Made by a program: the position numbers and the translations under genes. Below the pieces are notes generated by a model. The model searched no databases. It had not been told where the DNA came from and saw only the letters and a list, made by a program, of their open reading frames with translations. From Setaria digitata (Eukaryota; Nematoda; Chromadorea; Rhabditida; Setariidae): DNA of 41,480 bases. Below are positions 12,022 to 24,100 of this stretch, in pieces (position 1 is the stretch's first letter; the number at the start of each line of letters is the position of its first letter). The stretch spans positions 1 through 41,480 of the forward strand of contig RCAB01000527.1 in assembly GCA_003640385.1 (NCBI GenBank), read 5' to 3'.

Positions 12022-12141
12022 AATAATTTTTTTTTTTTCAAAAATTCGATTTTAAAATTTTTTCAAAAATTTCCTATTAATNAATAATTTTTTTTTTTCA
12101 AAAATTCGATTTTAAAATTTTTTCAAAAATTTCCTATTAAT
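12022..12141. repeat. N-joined direct duplication, about 60 bp
   Basis: 12022-12081 and 12083-12141 are nearly identical copies separated only by an N at 12082. Confidence 0.9.
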
Positions 12142-13045
12142 ATGCAATAATGGTTATTACCAAAACACTAGTATTTGCTCTTTTTCTCTACTGACAAAAA
12201 GGGATAATTGTTGCAAGATTAATTATATTTTAAAAACGTTAAATACAAGATATCAATGCCTAAAAAGTTAAATTTTAAAGTTGTTCTGGTTACTATTTAG
12301 CTATTTTTTTGACATTTTAAAGAATCAAGTTTTTTAAATTACTGTAATAGCAACATTAAAATCACCAATTATTTGAAAAAAAAAAAAAGGAAAAATAAAA
12401 AATAAACATAAACAACTGATACATTTTTTTTTTTCTTGTTTTGCTTAATACAATTTGTAAAAATTGTCTTTTCTATTTCTTAATTGCTTAATAGATGATC
12501 ATTTAAATATTATTTTTCCTATGACATTTAGTTCTTTAATTTTTTTTTTTACAAAATTTCTTTTCTTCTCTGTTTTGATTTTAATTATAAATTAAATGCA
12601 TTTTTTTTTTTTTAAAAAAAAAAAGTCTCATTGCAAATGTTCTCTTCACGCATGAATATTACTGCATGGAATGTACTTCAGATTCAACTTGTAATTCGAA
12701 TATTTTTTTCGAAATTAATATTTTTCATATTCAAAACATTTTTTTTTTTTGCTTTAAAAAAGCAATTTATCGGATGAATTTTTGTATTTAAATTTGCATA
12801 ATAACAATAATTATTATTTTTTCCTGTTGACAATATAATGAAATGAATTTTTTAGTATACCAATTTGAAATACACCAGGTTGGTTGTAAATCCCTTTTTG
12901 TTCAAAAAGAATAATAACTGAAAGGTCAAGCAATATAATTAACAGTTAGAAAGGATTGCTTCCATAGAATGGTTAAAATTTTAAGAAATTTTTTTGAAAA
13001 AAAGTTTTGGAATATGACATTATTACGAAAACTGAAATTTCTGAA

Positions 13046-13379
13046 ATTTTTTCTTTCTATAAAAAAATTTTTAAATAAGTTTTCCTTCTCTACTGCATAT
13101 ATGAAAATAAAAATTCTTTGGAATTTTATTTACAAAAAGAAAAACTAAAATTGGATTTTAAAAACTCATATTTAGAGTAACATATGGCTTCAAATTCAAA
13201 TGCAGTTACAANATTTTTTCTTCCTATAAAAAAATTTCTAAATAAGTTTTCCTTCTCTACTGCATATATGAAAATAAAAATTCTTTGGAATTTTATTTAC
13301 AAAAAGAAAAACTAAAATTGGATTTTAAAAACTCATATTTAGAGTAACATATGGCTTCAAATTCAAATGCAGTTACAAA
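13046..13379. repeat. N-joined direct duplication, about 166 bp
   Basis: 13046-13211 recurs at 13213-13379 across an N at 13212, with a few T/C substitutions, as expected of two haplotypes or of error-containing contig ends. Confidence 0.9.
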
Positions 13380-14609
13380 ATTTGAACCATGGCGATACAA
13401 TTCAACAAAGCCTGTTGTAAATATTAAAGAACTTTTTTTTTTCCGGAAAAAATTGCAATTTTTAAAATTTATTTAAAAATTCAAATATGTTAAATTTTTT
13501 TTACAAATTTTTATACCAAAATTGTTTAGAAATGCTGTCTGCATGGTTATCGTTGCTCAATTGCATTGAAGACAATGTCAACCGAAACTTTGACACGAAG
13601 TGAACCGTCATCATCCAATGCAAATTTTTCTATTTTTCATAAAATTTATAAAATTTCATTCTTTTTTTTCTTTTTCTAAATGTATCAAACTTTTTGCAAA
13701 TTTTGGAAAAGAATTTTGAGAAGAAAAGAGCAAAAGCAAAAGTTTTATATTATTTTTTTTTTTGAATAACATATTTACAAGCAACCAACAAGGAATGAAA
13801 AATTACTAATTAGCAAATATTAACTAGGCAATTTTAACGGGGCTTAATAAGTTTACCATTGCTGAAATTAATGGAAAAAAAGAAAAGAAAAGAAATGAGT
13901 TTAAAGAATTACTAGCTCAGTAATAAATGCATTTAAGCAATTGCGTCAAACTTTCAGGTAAGTTTATAATCTTTCTCCAAGTTTTTTTTTTTACCTTTCC
14001 TTTTCAAAATTAAAAGTTAAAACATCTGCAAAATTATCAAAAATTCAATTTTCAGAGTCTTTCTCGTGAAAGTCAAAAGCCACCGCTATTTCGCTTACAG
14101 CGAGCAAATTCGTAATTTTTTTTTTAATTTTTTTTTTTTTTTTTTTTTTTGCAATCGTCATTGATATATTATCATTTTTTATATGCGTGCAAAAAATAAA
14201 TAAAATAAAAAATGAAAAAGAAGAATGAGTGAAATGAGAAAGATTCATCATTTACTAAAAAAAGAAAAAAAAAAAACAATTTACAAACAACCTTTAATTT
14301 TCTTTTGCCTATTTCAAATTTGCTGAATTTAAATTTGCGCGACTTCTTGGACAAGAATATATCTGTGAAAGTGATATTATCAGGAATGAATCAGCTGTGT
14401 TAGTTTCATACAATTATAAAGAGACATTTATTGTTTTTACAGGCTTTTTTAGACGGATTAATTAGGTAATTAGCCGGAACATAGGTAAATTTTGGAAAAA
14501 AAAAAATTTGCTATGAGAAAGTGACGAAATTTGACCTTCAACTAGTAATAATAACTGCTAATAATTATGTGATATTTGATTACCGTGTAAAGTGTATTGT
14601 TACTTTTAG

Positions 14610-16320
14610 AGCAGAAAATTCTCCAGTTAATGAAGATAATTCGGCATTTCCATTAAAGCGTTATTATCTTGGCATTGTTACACCACAAACTGCTGAATTA
14701 TTCGTCTCACGCAATACAGCGTTCCGCGTAAGTGTAATAAATATTTTACGTAAGTGTAGATTAATATTTCGCATAAGGACAATTAATGCTTCTCCCAAGT
14801 GTAAAAAATATTTCACGCAAGCGTAAGTATTATTGGGCATAAAATGAACTTAATACCTGTAAATGAGGAGTACTTGTAAAATTAAAAATTTTCTGCATTA
14901 AAATTTGAAATCAGAAATTAAAAAACATTCGATACAAATATCATATATCATATAAAATATTCATCGCAAAAAAAAAAATTTCAAAAATATATCATTTAAA
15001 ATTTTTTATTTACATTTAATTTTGGAATTTCAACAGGTGTATCATTCATTGAGAGATATAAGTGATGAAAAATTACTGTTATGCATTGTTTATAAAAATA
15101 GCCGTGGCGAATTTTAGTAAGTTTCATTTTTCCTATCCTTTTTTTTTTTTTGTGAGAAATATCACTTTTCTATTGTTTTGCTAATAATGATAATTAAACA
15201 GCATGATTCAGTGATGGCTTCATTTCAGTTTGTTTTTACAGCTCAAAAATTAGTATTTTTCTCATAATTGTTGTGAAAAAAAAGAAAAAATAAGAATTAT
15301 TACACTTATTAATATTTGATATTGATCTTAGCTCTAATATGGCTATTCATAAAATAGAAATGAATCTTTTTTTTGGATAAAATACTGAGAGAATTATTAA
15401 TCTTCGGATTATCATTTCGCTAAATTAGGAATTAAACTTGATTAACATCGAACTTTCAAGCAATTATGCAATTATTAATGACTAATTTAACCTCAAAAAT
15501 GACTAATAATTTGAAGTAATAGAATTAATTTTACGAAGTTTCGAATTTTAATTCATTTCTTTTTTCTCTCTCTTACCTAAATAGAATTAAAAAGAAAAAA
15601 AAAAGATTATGAAAACGTTAGAGGAAATATGGCTGAAGAGATAAAAATTTTTGATAAAAAAGTAGTTTGAAAAAAAATTAGTTTGAAATTTTATAAAATT
15701 TCATCAATTTTTTTAGCCACTATTTAATCAAAGAAAGATTTGATGAAAAATTACGTACAAACTTACTTTATGTTGATTACGGTGATGATGAATGCCCCGA
15801 ATTTATTGGTATTGAGTCGCTAATTAAATATTATACGTACGTATATTTGTGACTTTCAACATTTTTTTCCTTCCAAAATTTATTTCGCAATATTTTTTTC
15901 ATTTTATTGCTTATTAAAAAAAAAAAAAAGAAAAAAAAAGATCAATTTTCTGTTCTAAAGTAACTTACAAAGTTTCCAGTTTTTCTCACATATCAATAAT
16001 TAATTTCCTATAAAAATTATTCTTGAAATGAACAAAAGATTAAATTGCAAAACGGACAAAAAAGAAAGAATGTATTTCAAGAAATTGTTGGAAAAATTTT
16101 ATGCTAGCATTAATGAACTTCTTACTGTTTATGTCCTGAATTTGCGTGAATTTATCAAGTGATAAAAAAAAAAAAAACTATCAAATGATAAATCAAATAA
16201 TCGTTGATAAAAATGAAGAAAATATTTTTCAGTATTTATGCATCGTTGCAATCGTTTTCACCAATAACTGGACTTCATGCGGACGTTTTCCCATGGTGGT
16301 ATTCATCGAGCAAAACCTGA
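14610..16320 (+). CDS. Small SH2-domain protein (5' end uncertain)
   Basis: Four exons join in phase: 14610-14727, 15037-15116, 15717-15836 and 16233-16320 (stop TGA). Together they give an SH2 fold in order: YYLGIVTPQTAELF (strand A and helix A), AFRVYHS at the FLVRES position, LLLCIVYKN, FYHYLIKE (the HYLI strand D with its conserved His), a loop with LLYVDYGDDE, and FIGIESLIKYYT (helix B). The tail ends SITGL-like with PITGLHADVFPWWYSSSKT. SH2 domains normally bind phosphotyrosine peptides through the arginine of FLVRES; here that position is tyrosine, so classical binding is doubtful. No kinase or SH3 domain is attached. The start codon is unidentified: exon 1 may begin at the TTTTAG acceptor (14609) or extend upstream in the same open frame. 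Confidence 0.75.
14728..14845 (+). repeat. Degenerate ~23-bp repeat with reiterated splice donors
   Basis: Starting at the donor of SH2 exon 1, GTAAGTGTAATAAATATTTT is followed by imperfect copies of about 22-24 bp. GTAAGT recurs at 14728, 14750 and 14823, giving several potential 5' splice sites in one intron. Only the first keeps the frame into the next exon at 15037. Confidence 0.6.
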
Positions 16321-17105
16321 AATAATCACAATATAAATTTACTTCATACCTAATTCAAAAAAAAAAAATTCATCAGTTATAACGAAGTAATCTTATTTAA
16401 TTGATAAAAATGAAGGACATTTCGATGAAAGAGTGGCTACTGTCTTATCACTGATAAAAACGCATCTAGTCAGAATTTAGCTAAACTGCTTATCTGTTCA
16501 TCTTAATCATGAAAATAATTACAAATTATTGCTTCTTACTATTTGAATAAGCATTTTTCAGGAATAACTTAAAAATTTACACATTAATTTTTGATTCAGT
16601 AGTAAATTAATATTTTCCTCTTTTGCTTTTCTTTTCTTTTCTTTTTTTTTTTTATCTTTCTTTATCAACATTTACCATTTGGGAAAGAAGCAATTTTAGG
16701 CAATTTTGAAAGGCATTTCCTGTGATGAAATATTCCAATTAATTGAGAAACGGATGGAATGTAATGATATTTTTGTTTCGTCTCACATCTTCTGACAACC
16801 AAAATATCACTCCAGTCTCATTCATACGTGATAAGTGATAACATAATTCAGTCTTTAGATTCCGATGATATCGTAAATATCGGTAAATTTCTTACTGCTA
16901 TACATCATTACTGTTATGTTGATTGAATTAGACGGATTTTTCGACGTGTAATCAGTCAGATCAGAGATGATTCGTCCTGATATCAACACTGATAACATCA
17001 GTTCAGCTCATCAGAAATTCTCGTTAAGAGACTCTCTGTAATTACTATGAAACTTAGCAAGTCTATGTAGAGTTCTGCGACAGAAGAATAGCGACAAGTG
17101 GAAAG

Positions 17106-17249
17106 ATGCACCAGGCAGCAAACCTTGTCGCAAACCTCTTGTCGCAGTCGCAAAACTTACAACTCAAAATTCAAAACTCTACGGATTTTTTACCTTGTTC
17201 GTTACCAGGTGGCAGGTGCTATCTTAAGAGTTGCATTTTTGAAGTCTAG
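17106..17249 (+). other. Small ORF, 47 codons, uncertain
   Basis: An ATG ORF beginning MHQAANLVANLLSQSQNLQL and ending KSCIFEV, in a locally GC-richer island. The N-terminal half could form an amphipathic helix, helped by the repeated GTCGCA motif. The overlapping GTG-initiated frame 17098-17301 is also open. No family is recognised and no splice context is clear. Confidence 0.25.
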
Positions 17250-17301
17250 TTCATTTTCTCTCTTGGAAGTATATATTACAGTAGTGGACAGAATGGCCTA
17301 A

Positions 17302-17412
17302 ATGTACCAGAAGTTAGATGGTGAAGATGAAGATCTCGAGATAGAGAGCTTGATAGATGGTGAAGATGAAGATCTCGAGATAGAGAGTTTGAGAGAAGAG
17401 TATACGACATGA
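17302..17412 (+). other. Acidic small ORF built on a 39-bp duplication
   Basis: Thirty-six codons from ATG to TGA. After MYQK, the 13-residue block LDGEDEDLEIESL occurs twice (the second starts I instead of L), followed by REEYTT. It is encoded by two copies of a 39-bp unit starting at 17315 and 17354 with two differences. Because 39 is a multiple of three, the duplication keeps the frame. It could be a small acidic protein, part of an unrecognised exon, or chance. Confidence 0.3.
17315..17392 (+). repeat. 39-bp tandem duplication, two copies
   Basis: TAGATGGTGAAGATGAAGAT and the following 19 bases (CTCGAGATAGAGAGCTTGA) repeat once with a C to T change and a shift at the join. Confidence 0.95.
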
Positions 17413-18100
17413 ACTGTATTCTGCTTACTGTCTCATTCTCATAACGTCAACAGTCTTAACATTAGTAATGGTTAACTTATAGCACAAGATATGTTCACGT
17501 TGGTATTTGACGTCAGTTACGTCGTACTTTTGTTAGTGTATGTATGATTTGATTAGATTCTGCCACTTCTTATCGTGTTGTGTTTTATTTACGTTATCTT
17601 ATTTGACGTATTATGCTAGGTTACGTTAGTTGCAAAAAAAAGCGAAAGATATTTTCCAGTGTTTTTTCACTTTTACGCATTATTTTCACGTTTGAGGGGT
17701 ATCAAATTTACCTCTTAAATATCTTTTTGAATTCCTCTAATCACATGGTAAATGTGTTTCTTGCTTTGGAATTATCATTTTCCTTTCAAAATAATTATAG
17801 ATGAAGCGTAATTTAATGATAATTAACAGGTGGTTAACAGGCAATGAATGTTAATACATTTAAAAGTGTGTTATATTCTTCCGATAAAAAGTTCACATTT
17901 TTCCAAGAAAATAAAAAAAAAAAAAAAACTTTGTAAATTTACAATTGCATTTTGTTGAATGTTAACAAAAATTGTTCAATAATTCTGAAATTTTTTTTGC
18001 TCTTATTATTGAAATGAGTGACTTATGCTGCGGAAATATACGAAAATGAAGAATTAATTTTATATTTCTCATTAAGGTAGCGTGAAAATTTTGATGATTA

Positions 18101-21100
18101 ATGGCAGATACACCGTCATCGTCAACATCGATATCTCCTCCAGCGATTAATAGCGGATCAATGATAGCCTATGATTCAAAGCCAATTCTGTTAGTTAATT
18201 GATCGTTTATATTTTCCTATAGTCTAGTGTTTTTAATCTTCACCAAGCTTAGTTAGCTCTATAGATATTTTACGTAGTTTGACTGTAAAGTTTGCATTAG
18301 TGGAAGCTATTGGAAAGCTTCTGTAAATTACTGAACTTGCAGTAACAGATGTGCTTGAAAACTTTTTTTTATTATAATAAAGTGTGATAATATTGTGAAT
18401 ATTATCTTATTCATTACCTTTTTTTCTCTTCCAAAAAGTTTGAAGTTGCGAGGTTAACTCCATAGAAATATGATGATGTTATAAGCTTTCTCTGTGTTTC
18501 AAGAATTATATTTTCAGGTGCTTGCCTAATGCAGTACAACCAACACCATTGCCAGTTGTAAAACTTGAACTTAATACCAATTTGAATGTACCACCACTGG
18601 ATGTATGGTCATGTGATGCATGTGATGATTTTTACACAGATGTAGGAAAAAGTTCAGGAAGAACGAGCCGTGGAACAACAACTAGTACGAGCTCAGGAAA
18701 TTTTTCGGGAAATGGAAGTGGAAGTAGTACTAGGCAGTGGCATTTCAGTGCTGGAACTAGGGATTGCTTCGAGAGGTAACAAATTCTCATTTGATTCACT
18801 CTCACATATAGTTACAAAAAAAATGAAAATAGATTCATCGCAATTGTTCTTCATTTAAAGTAAAGTACATAGCCAAACTGCAATCACAGAGAGAGAATGT
18901 TTAATTTATAATCAACAGATTTTTATTAGTAAAGTATCATTACATTAAACTTTAAATTTCAATTGTCTTCATTTTTTGGTAGAAATATTTTGCAGTCTTC
19001 GTCTTGCGGATTGCTATATTGATGCTATAGTTGGCGGTATTGATGTTGTTTCCGAAGCAGAAACATTAAAAAAACTTATTGCTGCACCTTTCTCTAAGCA
19101 ACCACTAAATTTAATAGTGCATAAAATTGGGAAGACACTGCTGCTCGACAACTGCGCCTATCTGAAGAATGTAATTCTTTCATGTTTGGAAATTTGAAGA
19201 CGTTAAGCTTTATAGCCCTTGTAATTTTTATATTTTCAGTATACCTATATGAATCCAACTCTCGGTATCTCTCCGGTGGCAGAATTTCTCAATTCTAAAT
19301 CTCAGTGTCTTGTTGGTAGTGCTAGTACAAAGACAGGAACGGGAGTTACCACGGGTGATATCATTGCTGATATGCATCGAAAAATGATAACTGAAAGTTT
19401 ATATGCAAGGAGGTAGTTTATTTAAATATTGTTATGTACGTATCAAATCGCTCTAAAGTAAAGTAAGGATTTAAATTTCGAATTGCTTTAGATATTCCAT
19501 TTTTCGATCATTCGTTACTCATATCTTCAGTCATATTTAATTTTTATTTTGTAGTTTGGCAACGCTGGATTATAGAACAACCAGCGCAATGCCGGACATT
19601 CCAGTAGAGACTGACAAGGGTATGTTGTTGTTTGTACAGTTAGTTTTTTCCAATTAATTTTTACTTTTTTTTTTTCTCTTCTCATTTATTTCATTCATTT
19701 TTTCTAGACCAGATAAATGAACCACCAAAAACTGTGAGAGAAAATGGTGGTTTAGTTGATCCATTAGAGGACTATTTATATACAAAAATAAGAATTGGTG
19801 ACGAAAAGGTAGAAATTTTTATTTATTTGCTTGCTCTCTTATATGTTCACTTGTTCAAAATTGAAAGCAGTGAAGAATGCTTCTGATTCCTTCATGAGAC
19901 GTAATACTTATGAAATATAGTCGAATAATGTTAAAGGTGTGAATTGCTATCAAATTTGGTTAGGGTTTTTTCTTCCAAGGATTTGACCGAAATCAGTAAT
20001 TATCTCTCGAATTAGTTGTAGGCTGAACTGGATGCTTACGGTAGATTATGGAATTTTTACGATTTAAATATGCTCGTTGATATCAATTTGCCTATATTTG
20101 GATGCAAATCGAATCCATGTGTTACGCTGCATCCCAAGTTAGTTTGTCCTCCCTTATACTTCTTTACGTATCTGACACATTTTTTTTTACGAAATCATTT
20201 ACAAAATCTTAAGTAGTGTAGCTTTGTTTATTTTCAGAGATCTTAAGCAGCGTCCTATTAACTTTTTGACCGGTGTCGATTTGTATTTGGACCAATCTAT
20301 GTGTAATGCTCCTGAAGCTTTACTTTGTTGGCATTTAGGCGGCTATGTAAAGGTAAGCTTTCATTGTCCAGCTAAGTTTGCATGGAACTTATATTTTTTC
20401 TCTTTACCAGTAAATTTTTACCGAAGAAAATGCTTCAAACTCTTGAAGTTATAAGATCAGAACTTATTTTTGGGTGAAAGAACAGTATCCAGAATAATAA
20501 ATTTGATATTCAGGTTTCTGCGTTTACTCATATCTCCATTTTTAGGAATATGAGTTAATTCGCACGGAGGATATTCCACATTTGGAAAACTCAAAGTTTG
20601 ATCCGCTTATTTTGAGGAATGTTGCTGAAAATATTGTTGCATTTTTGCAGGATAAAGTTGCACAGGAAGGTCATACATACTGGTTATGTCATGGTGAGGA
20701 GCTGTTTTGAAATCATTTACTTACTTAAGAATTGGGAAAAAAAGTAAGAGAAAATGGAAATAAAAGTTTCTGAATAACTCTGTTCAGTTTAAAGCACTAT
20801 TTTATTTAGTGTATTTTAGTTTGTGGTAGTTTATCCTTAGTCTGTTTTTTGAGTGCAGATAAAGGAGACAGTGATCGTGAACCAATGTTGCGATTGTGGG
20901 ATCTAACGCCGCTATGTGGTGATCTGTTGGAAGATTCTACTGCTAATCCATTTACTCTGAGCGTGGGAATACTTATTTATAAAGTAATTATTAACGCCTA
21001 AGAGGCAGTTTCATTTTGAAATTTCCCAGACCGATTTAGTCCTCATAAATTTATCACTAAACTTCAATTTATCTGAATGAAGGACATTTTTAATTTCTTC

Positions 21101-24100
21101 AAGGAATTGAAAGCATGAGGATTTCAAATCCCGGTTTCTTCAAAAGTCTGAAATTCTTAATTTTGTTCATACTGGAATAAAATTTTTTTTTTTTTTTTAT
21201 GAATTTATTGAAGATTCCTTTGATCACTGTATTTTTTGATTCTAGGTAGCTCGTAATCTCATGCGTCGCTCAGCTCACAGGCGCCCAAAACGTATTGCTA
21301 ATGCTGCATTTCGCTTATTGAATGTATGCCTGGGTATTATTGATCGGAGCAAACATCCACAGGTTCATTTTCTGACACTTTTCCCAACTTTTTGTTCAGT
21401 TTTTCTGTCTCGCTTTAAAGTTAATATATCTCGTCTTTCTGGAATAGGAAGGAAAGCATCAAAAAGTTGTGTATGAATTATTTTGAAGGCTTCATTTTTT
21501 TCATTGTGGCTTTTGCCAATTTTGCTGGTAAATGTTAAAAAAAAAAAAAATTGGAATGCGTAAGTATAAAATATTATTCGACATCTTAACATTTTGTTTT
21601 TTGCCCATAATTACTGTTATCACATATGGGTGTCGTTGTATATCTCTAACTTACGAATGAACCAATTCGGTATTGAAATCGCTTCAATATCTGCATATTT
21701 GGAAAAACTATTATATTGAAATGTGACATAGTATTACAATTGCAGTAATCAGTTTAAGAGGCGTTATTGAAATCTATTTTGATCATGTAATTGATTGTTC
21801 TCTTTTCAGATAGTGGCGTGTGTATATTATTTACTGGCGAATTTATACCTTTCGTATGGTTGTGATGCAGTGAAACGTAGTGCTGGTCAAGAAGAAGAAA
21901 TGGAAAGGAGTGAACCTCAGTGGACTTACGATGATAGGTGGCAGCGAGAATATGGTGAAGAATATGCTAGCTATGCCGCTATTTCGGTCAGAGTTGATAA
22001 ATGAAATGAGTAGAATGAATATATAGATTAGTCAAGCTAGATGCAAGAAAGGAAATGATTTAGACGCATAGTGGAGCAAGGCTAACCCATTTAAATGAAA
22101 TTTTAGCATCAAGTTTTATTAGCATAGTTAATTTGTTAAATACTGAATCGTTTTGTCTAAAGTTATATTTGCAGATTGAATCATTAAAGAAAACACGCTA
22201 CACAGCAAGTAAACGTGAGAAGCCGCCAAAATTACGTACGTTACCGAATTGCTCTACAAAGGAAGACTGCTGTAAAGAAGCCCTAGAACACTGTTTGGAA
22301 GTTGGTTTTTTCTTTTATCGCGAGAATTAGCCTAGTATGAAGCGAATGTTTGATTTTTTTTTTATAAGTTAGTTGTTATCGTTTATTAAAAAAGCTGTTT
22401 ACTTCGTTAAGCAATGTGCACAATTTTTTTTATTCATTCTCATTCGCTGACAGGGTTTACGATATATGGATTTATTCGATCAATTGGAGCAAGAAGCTCA
22501 GCGCTTAGGAAAACCTTTACCTGATCCAATGTCTTTTATCCGAGATATAGGTTCAAATATCGATCATGGAAGAGGTATGTCTAGTGGCTGTTTACTGTTT
22601 GCTTGTTATTCGTCCTTTTTTTCCTGTCATTGTTTGCCAGTAGTTATTTGAAATTTTGCAATAAACAGACTTAATGGTTGACTTTTTGGAAATCTGCATC
22701 TAAATGATGTCCTAGACCTATTAAGTTCACTATCTTTTTTTGTACTGCAGAAGAAGCAGATGCAGTGCTTAAAGTGGATGTCCGCTCCATTTTATTCATT
22801 CGTGCTGGGAGTGCTTACCGGATGTTAGCTGATAGTTCATTCATTTTATCAAGATATGGTCGAACACTAAGATTTGCACGTGTCGGGTTGTACTGTTGTT
22901 GTTAGTATTCTATTTCATTAAATCACAATCTACTGAACAACTGAAGTATCACTGAGTGTGTCAAAGACACAACTGTCGTCACTGTTCTGTAGCTACATAT
23001 GGAACGCTATTATATAATATAGCTGCCATTATATGTTGCTTTATTAATTTTTTTTAGGATGCATTACTCGAAGTCTTTTTTTTTATTATAAAGAATCTGC
23101 AGTGTTTAGGTAATTTTACTCTCTTTTCCAATTTCGAATTCATTGACGCATAAATGATTAAATTCCCCGCGAGTCATTTTAATATAGGTTCGATTCTTGG
23201 CCGGAAAACGTAAAATAGTGGTAACTTGTTAATCTAATTGCTTCTTTGTTTGCTGGTGATGAATTTCGCCATTTAACAGATGCCAATTGAGAGGGTGCAT
23301 TAATCCTTTTTATTCTAGTAGCGGTATTGGCGTTGAATGCTGGTATAGTTTCCGAGCATGCTCAACGAAATTTAGCTACAGCACGAGCTTTACTTCCTGC
23401 AATGATGTGCCACATCGCGGAAGCTCTCGGGAGTATCGCATGTAGTTCATTGCCAATTAAAGATCAAGCTAAAGTAAGTTTCATTCGTGCCCAAGAAGTA
23501 GTAAATAAATGATAAGATTTTAAGTAGTGCATCTTTTTTATATTTTTCAAGTTTAAGTGGATGAGATACTTTGCATTCATTTTTAGAAATTTTACTCAAT
23601 ATTTTCCAGGCCGACTTGAAACGCTGCTATCGTGATAAGCAAATCAAGGCACAGGCACTAGATTGTCTAAGTAATAATCATGGTGAAAACTTCTGTGTTT
23701 TGTTGTTTAAAATTTTATATTTTCCTGTTTAGATGAAATTTGTTAATTGAATGTTTTTGCATTATCTTACAGATTCATATGCTACATTTCCTGTTGATGC
23801 TACCGCTGCCAGAACTTCGCGGTCTTCGTCATTCGATGACTTTGGCGATGTAGATTTAGAAGCTCATGATGGAAAAGATGCAGGTCATCATAAAGTGTAT
23901 GTTGCTGCTGAAGGTGGTATTCCGGCTCATTCCAGTATTTCTGATTCAAACCTTGCTACTTCTGCTGAGGGCTGCGAAACATCTCTTGAAAAGGTTTATA
24001 AAAGTGAAAAAGGTAATACTTGCTTATTTTTACAATTGGATGGAACTTTCCAATTATCATTTGTGATATAGATTGGAAGCAGCAACGTTTCTATTCGAAG

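Larger units (their letters stand above)
10668..14609. other. Head-to-head region between CCCH and SH2 genes
   Basis: About 3.9 kb that must hold the 5' ends of both divergently oriented genes. It contains three N-joined duplications and many poly-A/T runs, and I could not identify either first exon. At 13535-13625 both strands are open: plus gives an ATG ORF starting MSTETLTRSEPSSSN (13577 on) in good A-rich start context, and minus gives FALDDDGSLRVKVSVDIVF. Neither joins in phase to the known exons. The plus reading may continue upstream of 14610 without a splice, since the frame is open from 14521. Confidence 0.5.
16321..18100. other. Intergenic region upstream of the EDRF1 homologue
   Basis: AT-rich at both ends with a less AT-rich middle (about 16780-17480). 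That middle holds two small ORFs (17106-17249 and 17302-17412), a 39-bp tandem duplication and repeated GTCGCA motifs around 17085-17155. Promoter and any non-coding 5' exons of the EDRF1 gene should lie here, but I cannot define them. GATAA-type motifs are frequent near 16380-17000. Confidence 0.5.

Noticed and set aside
14045..14354. Minus-strand ORFs across a long poly-T/poly-A stretch
   Set aside because: They run through homopolymers, lack an ATG-led exon with splice sites and do not join the CCCH gene in phase.
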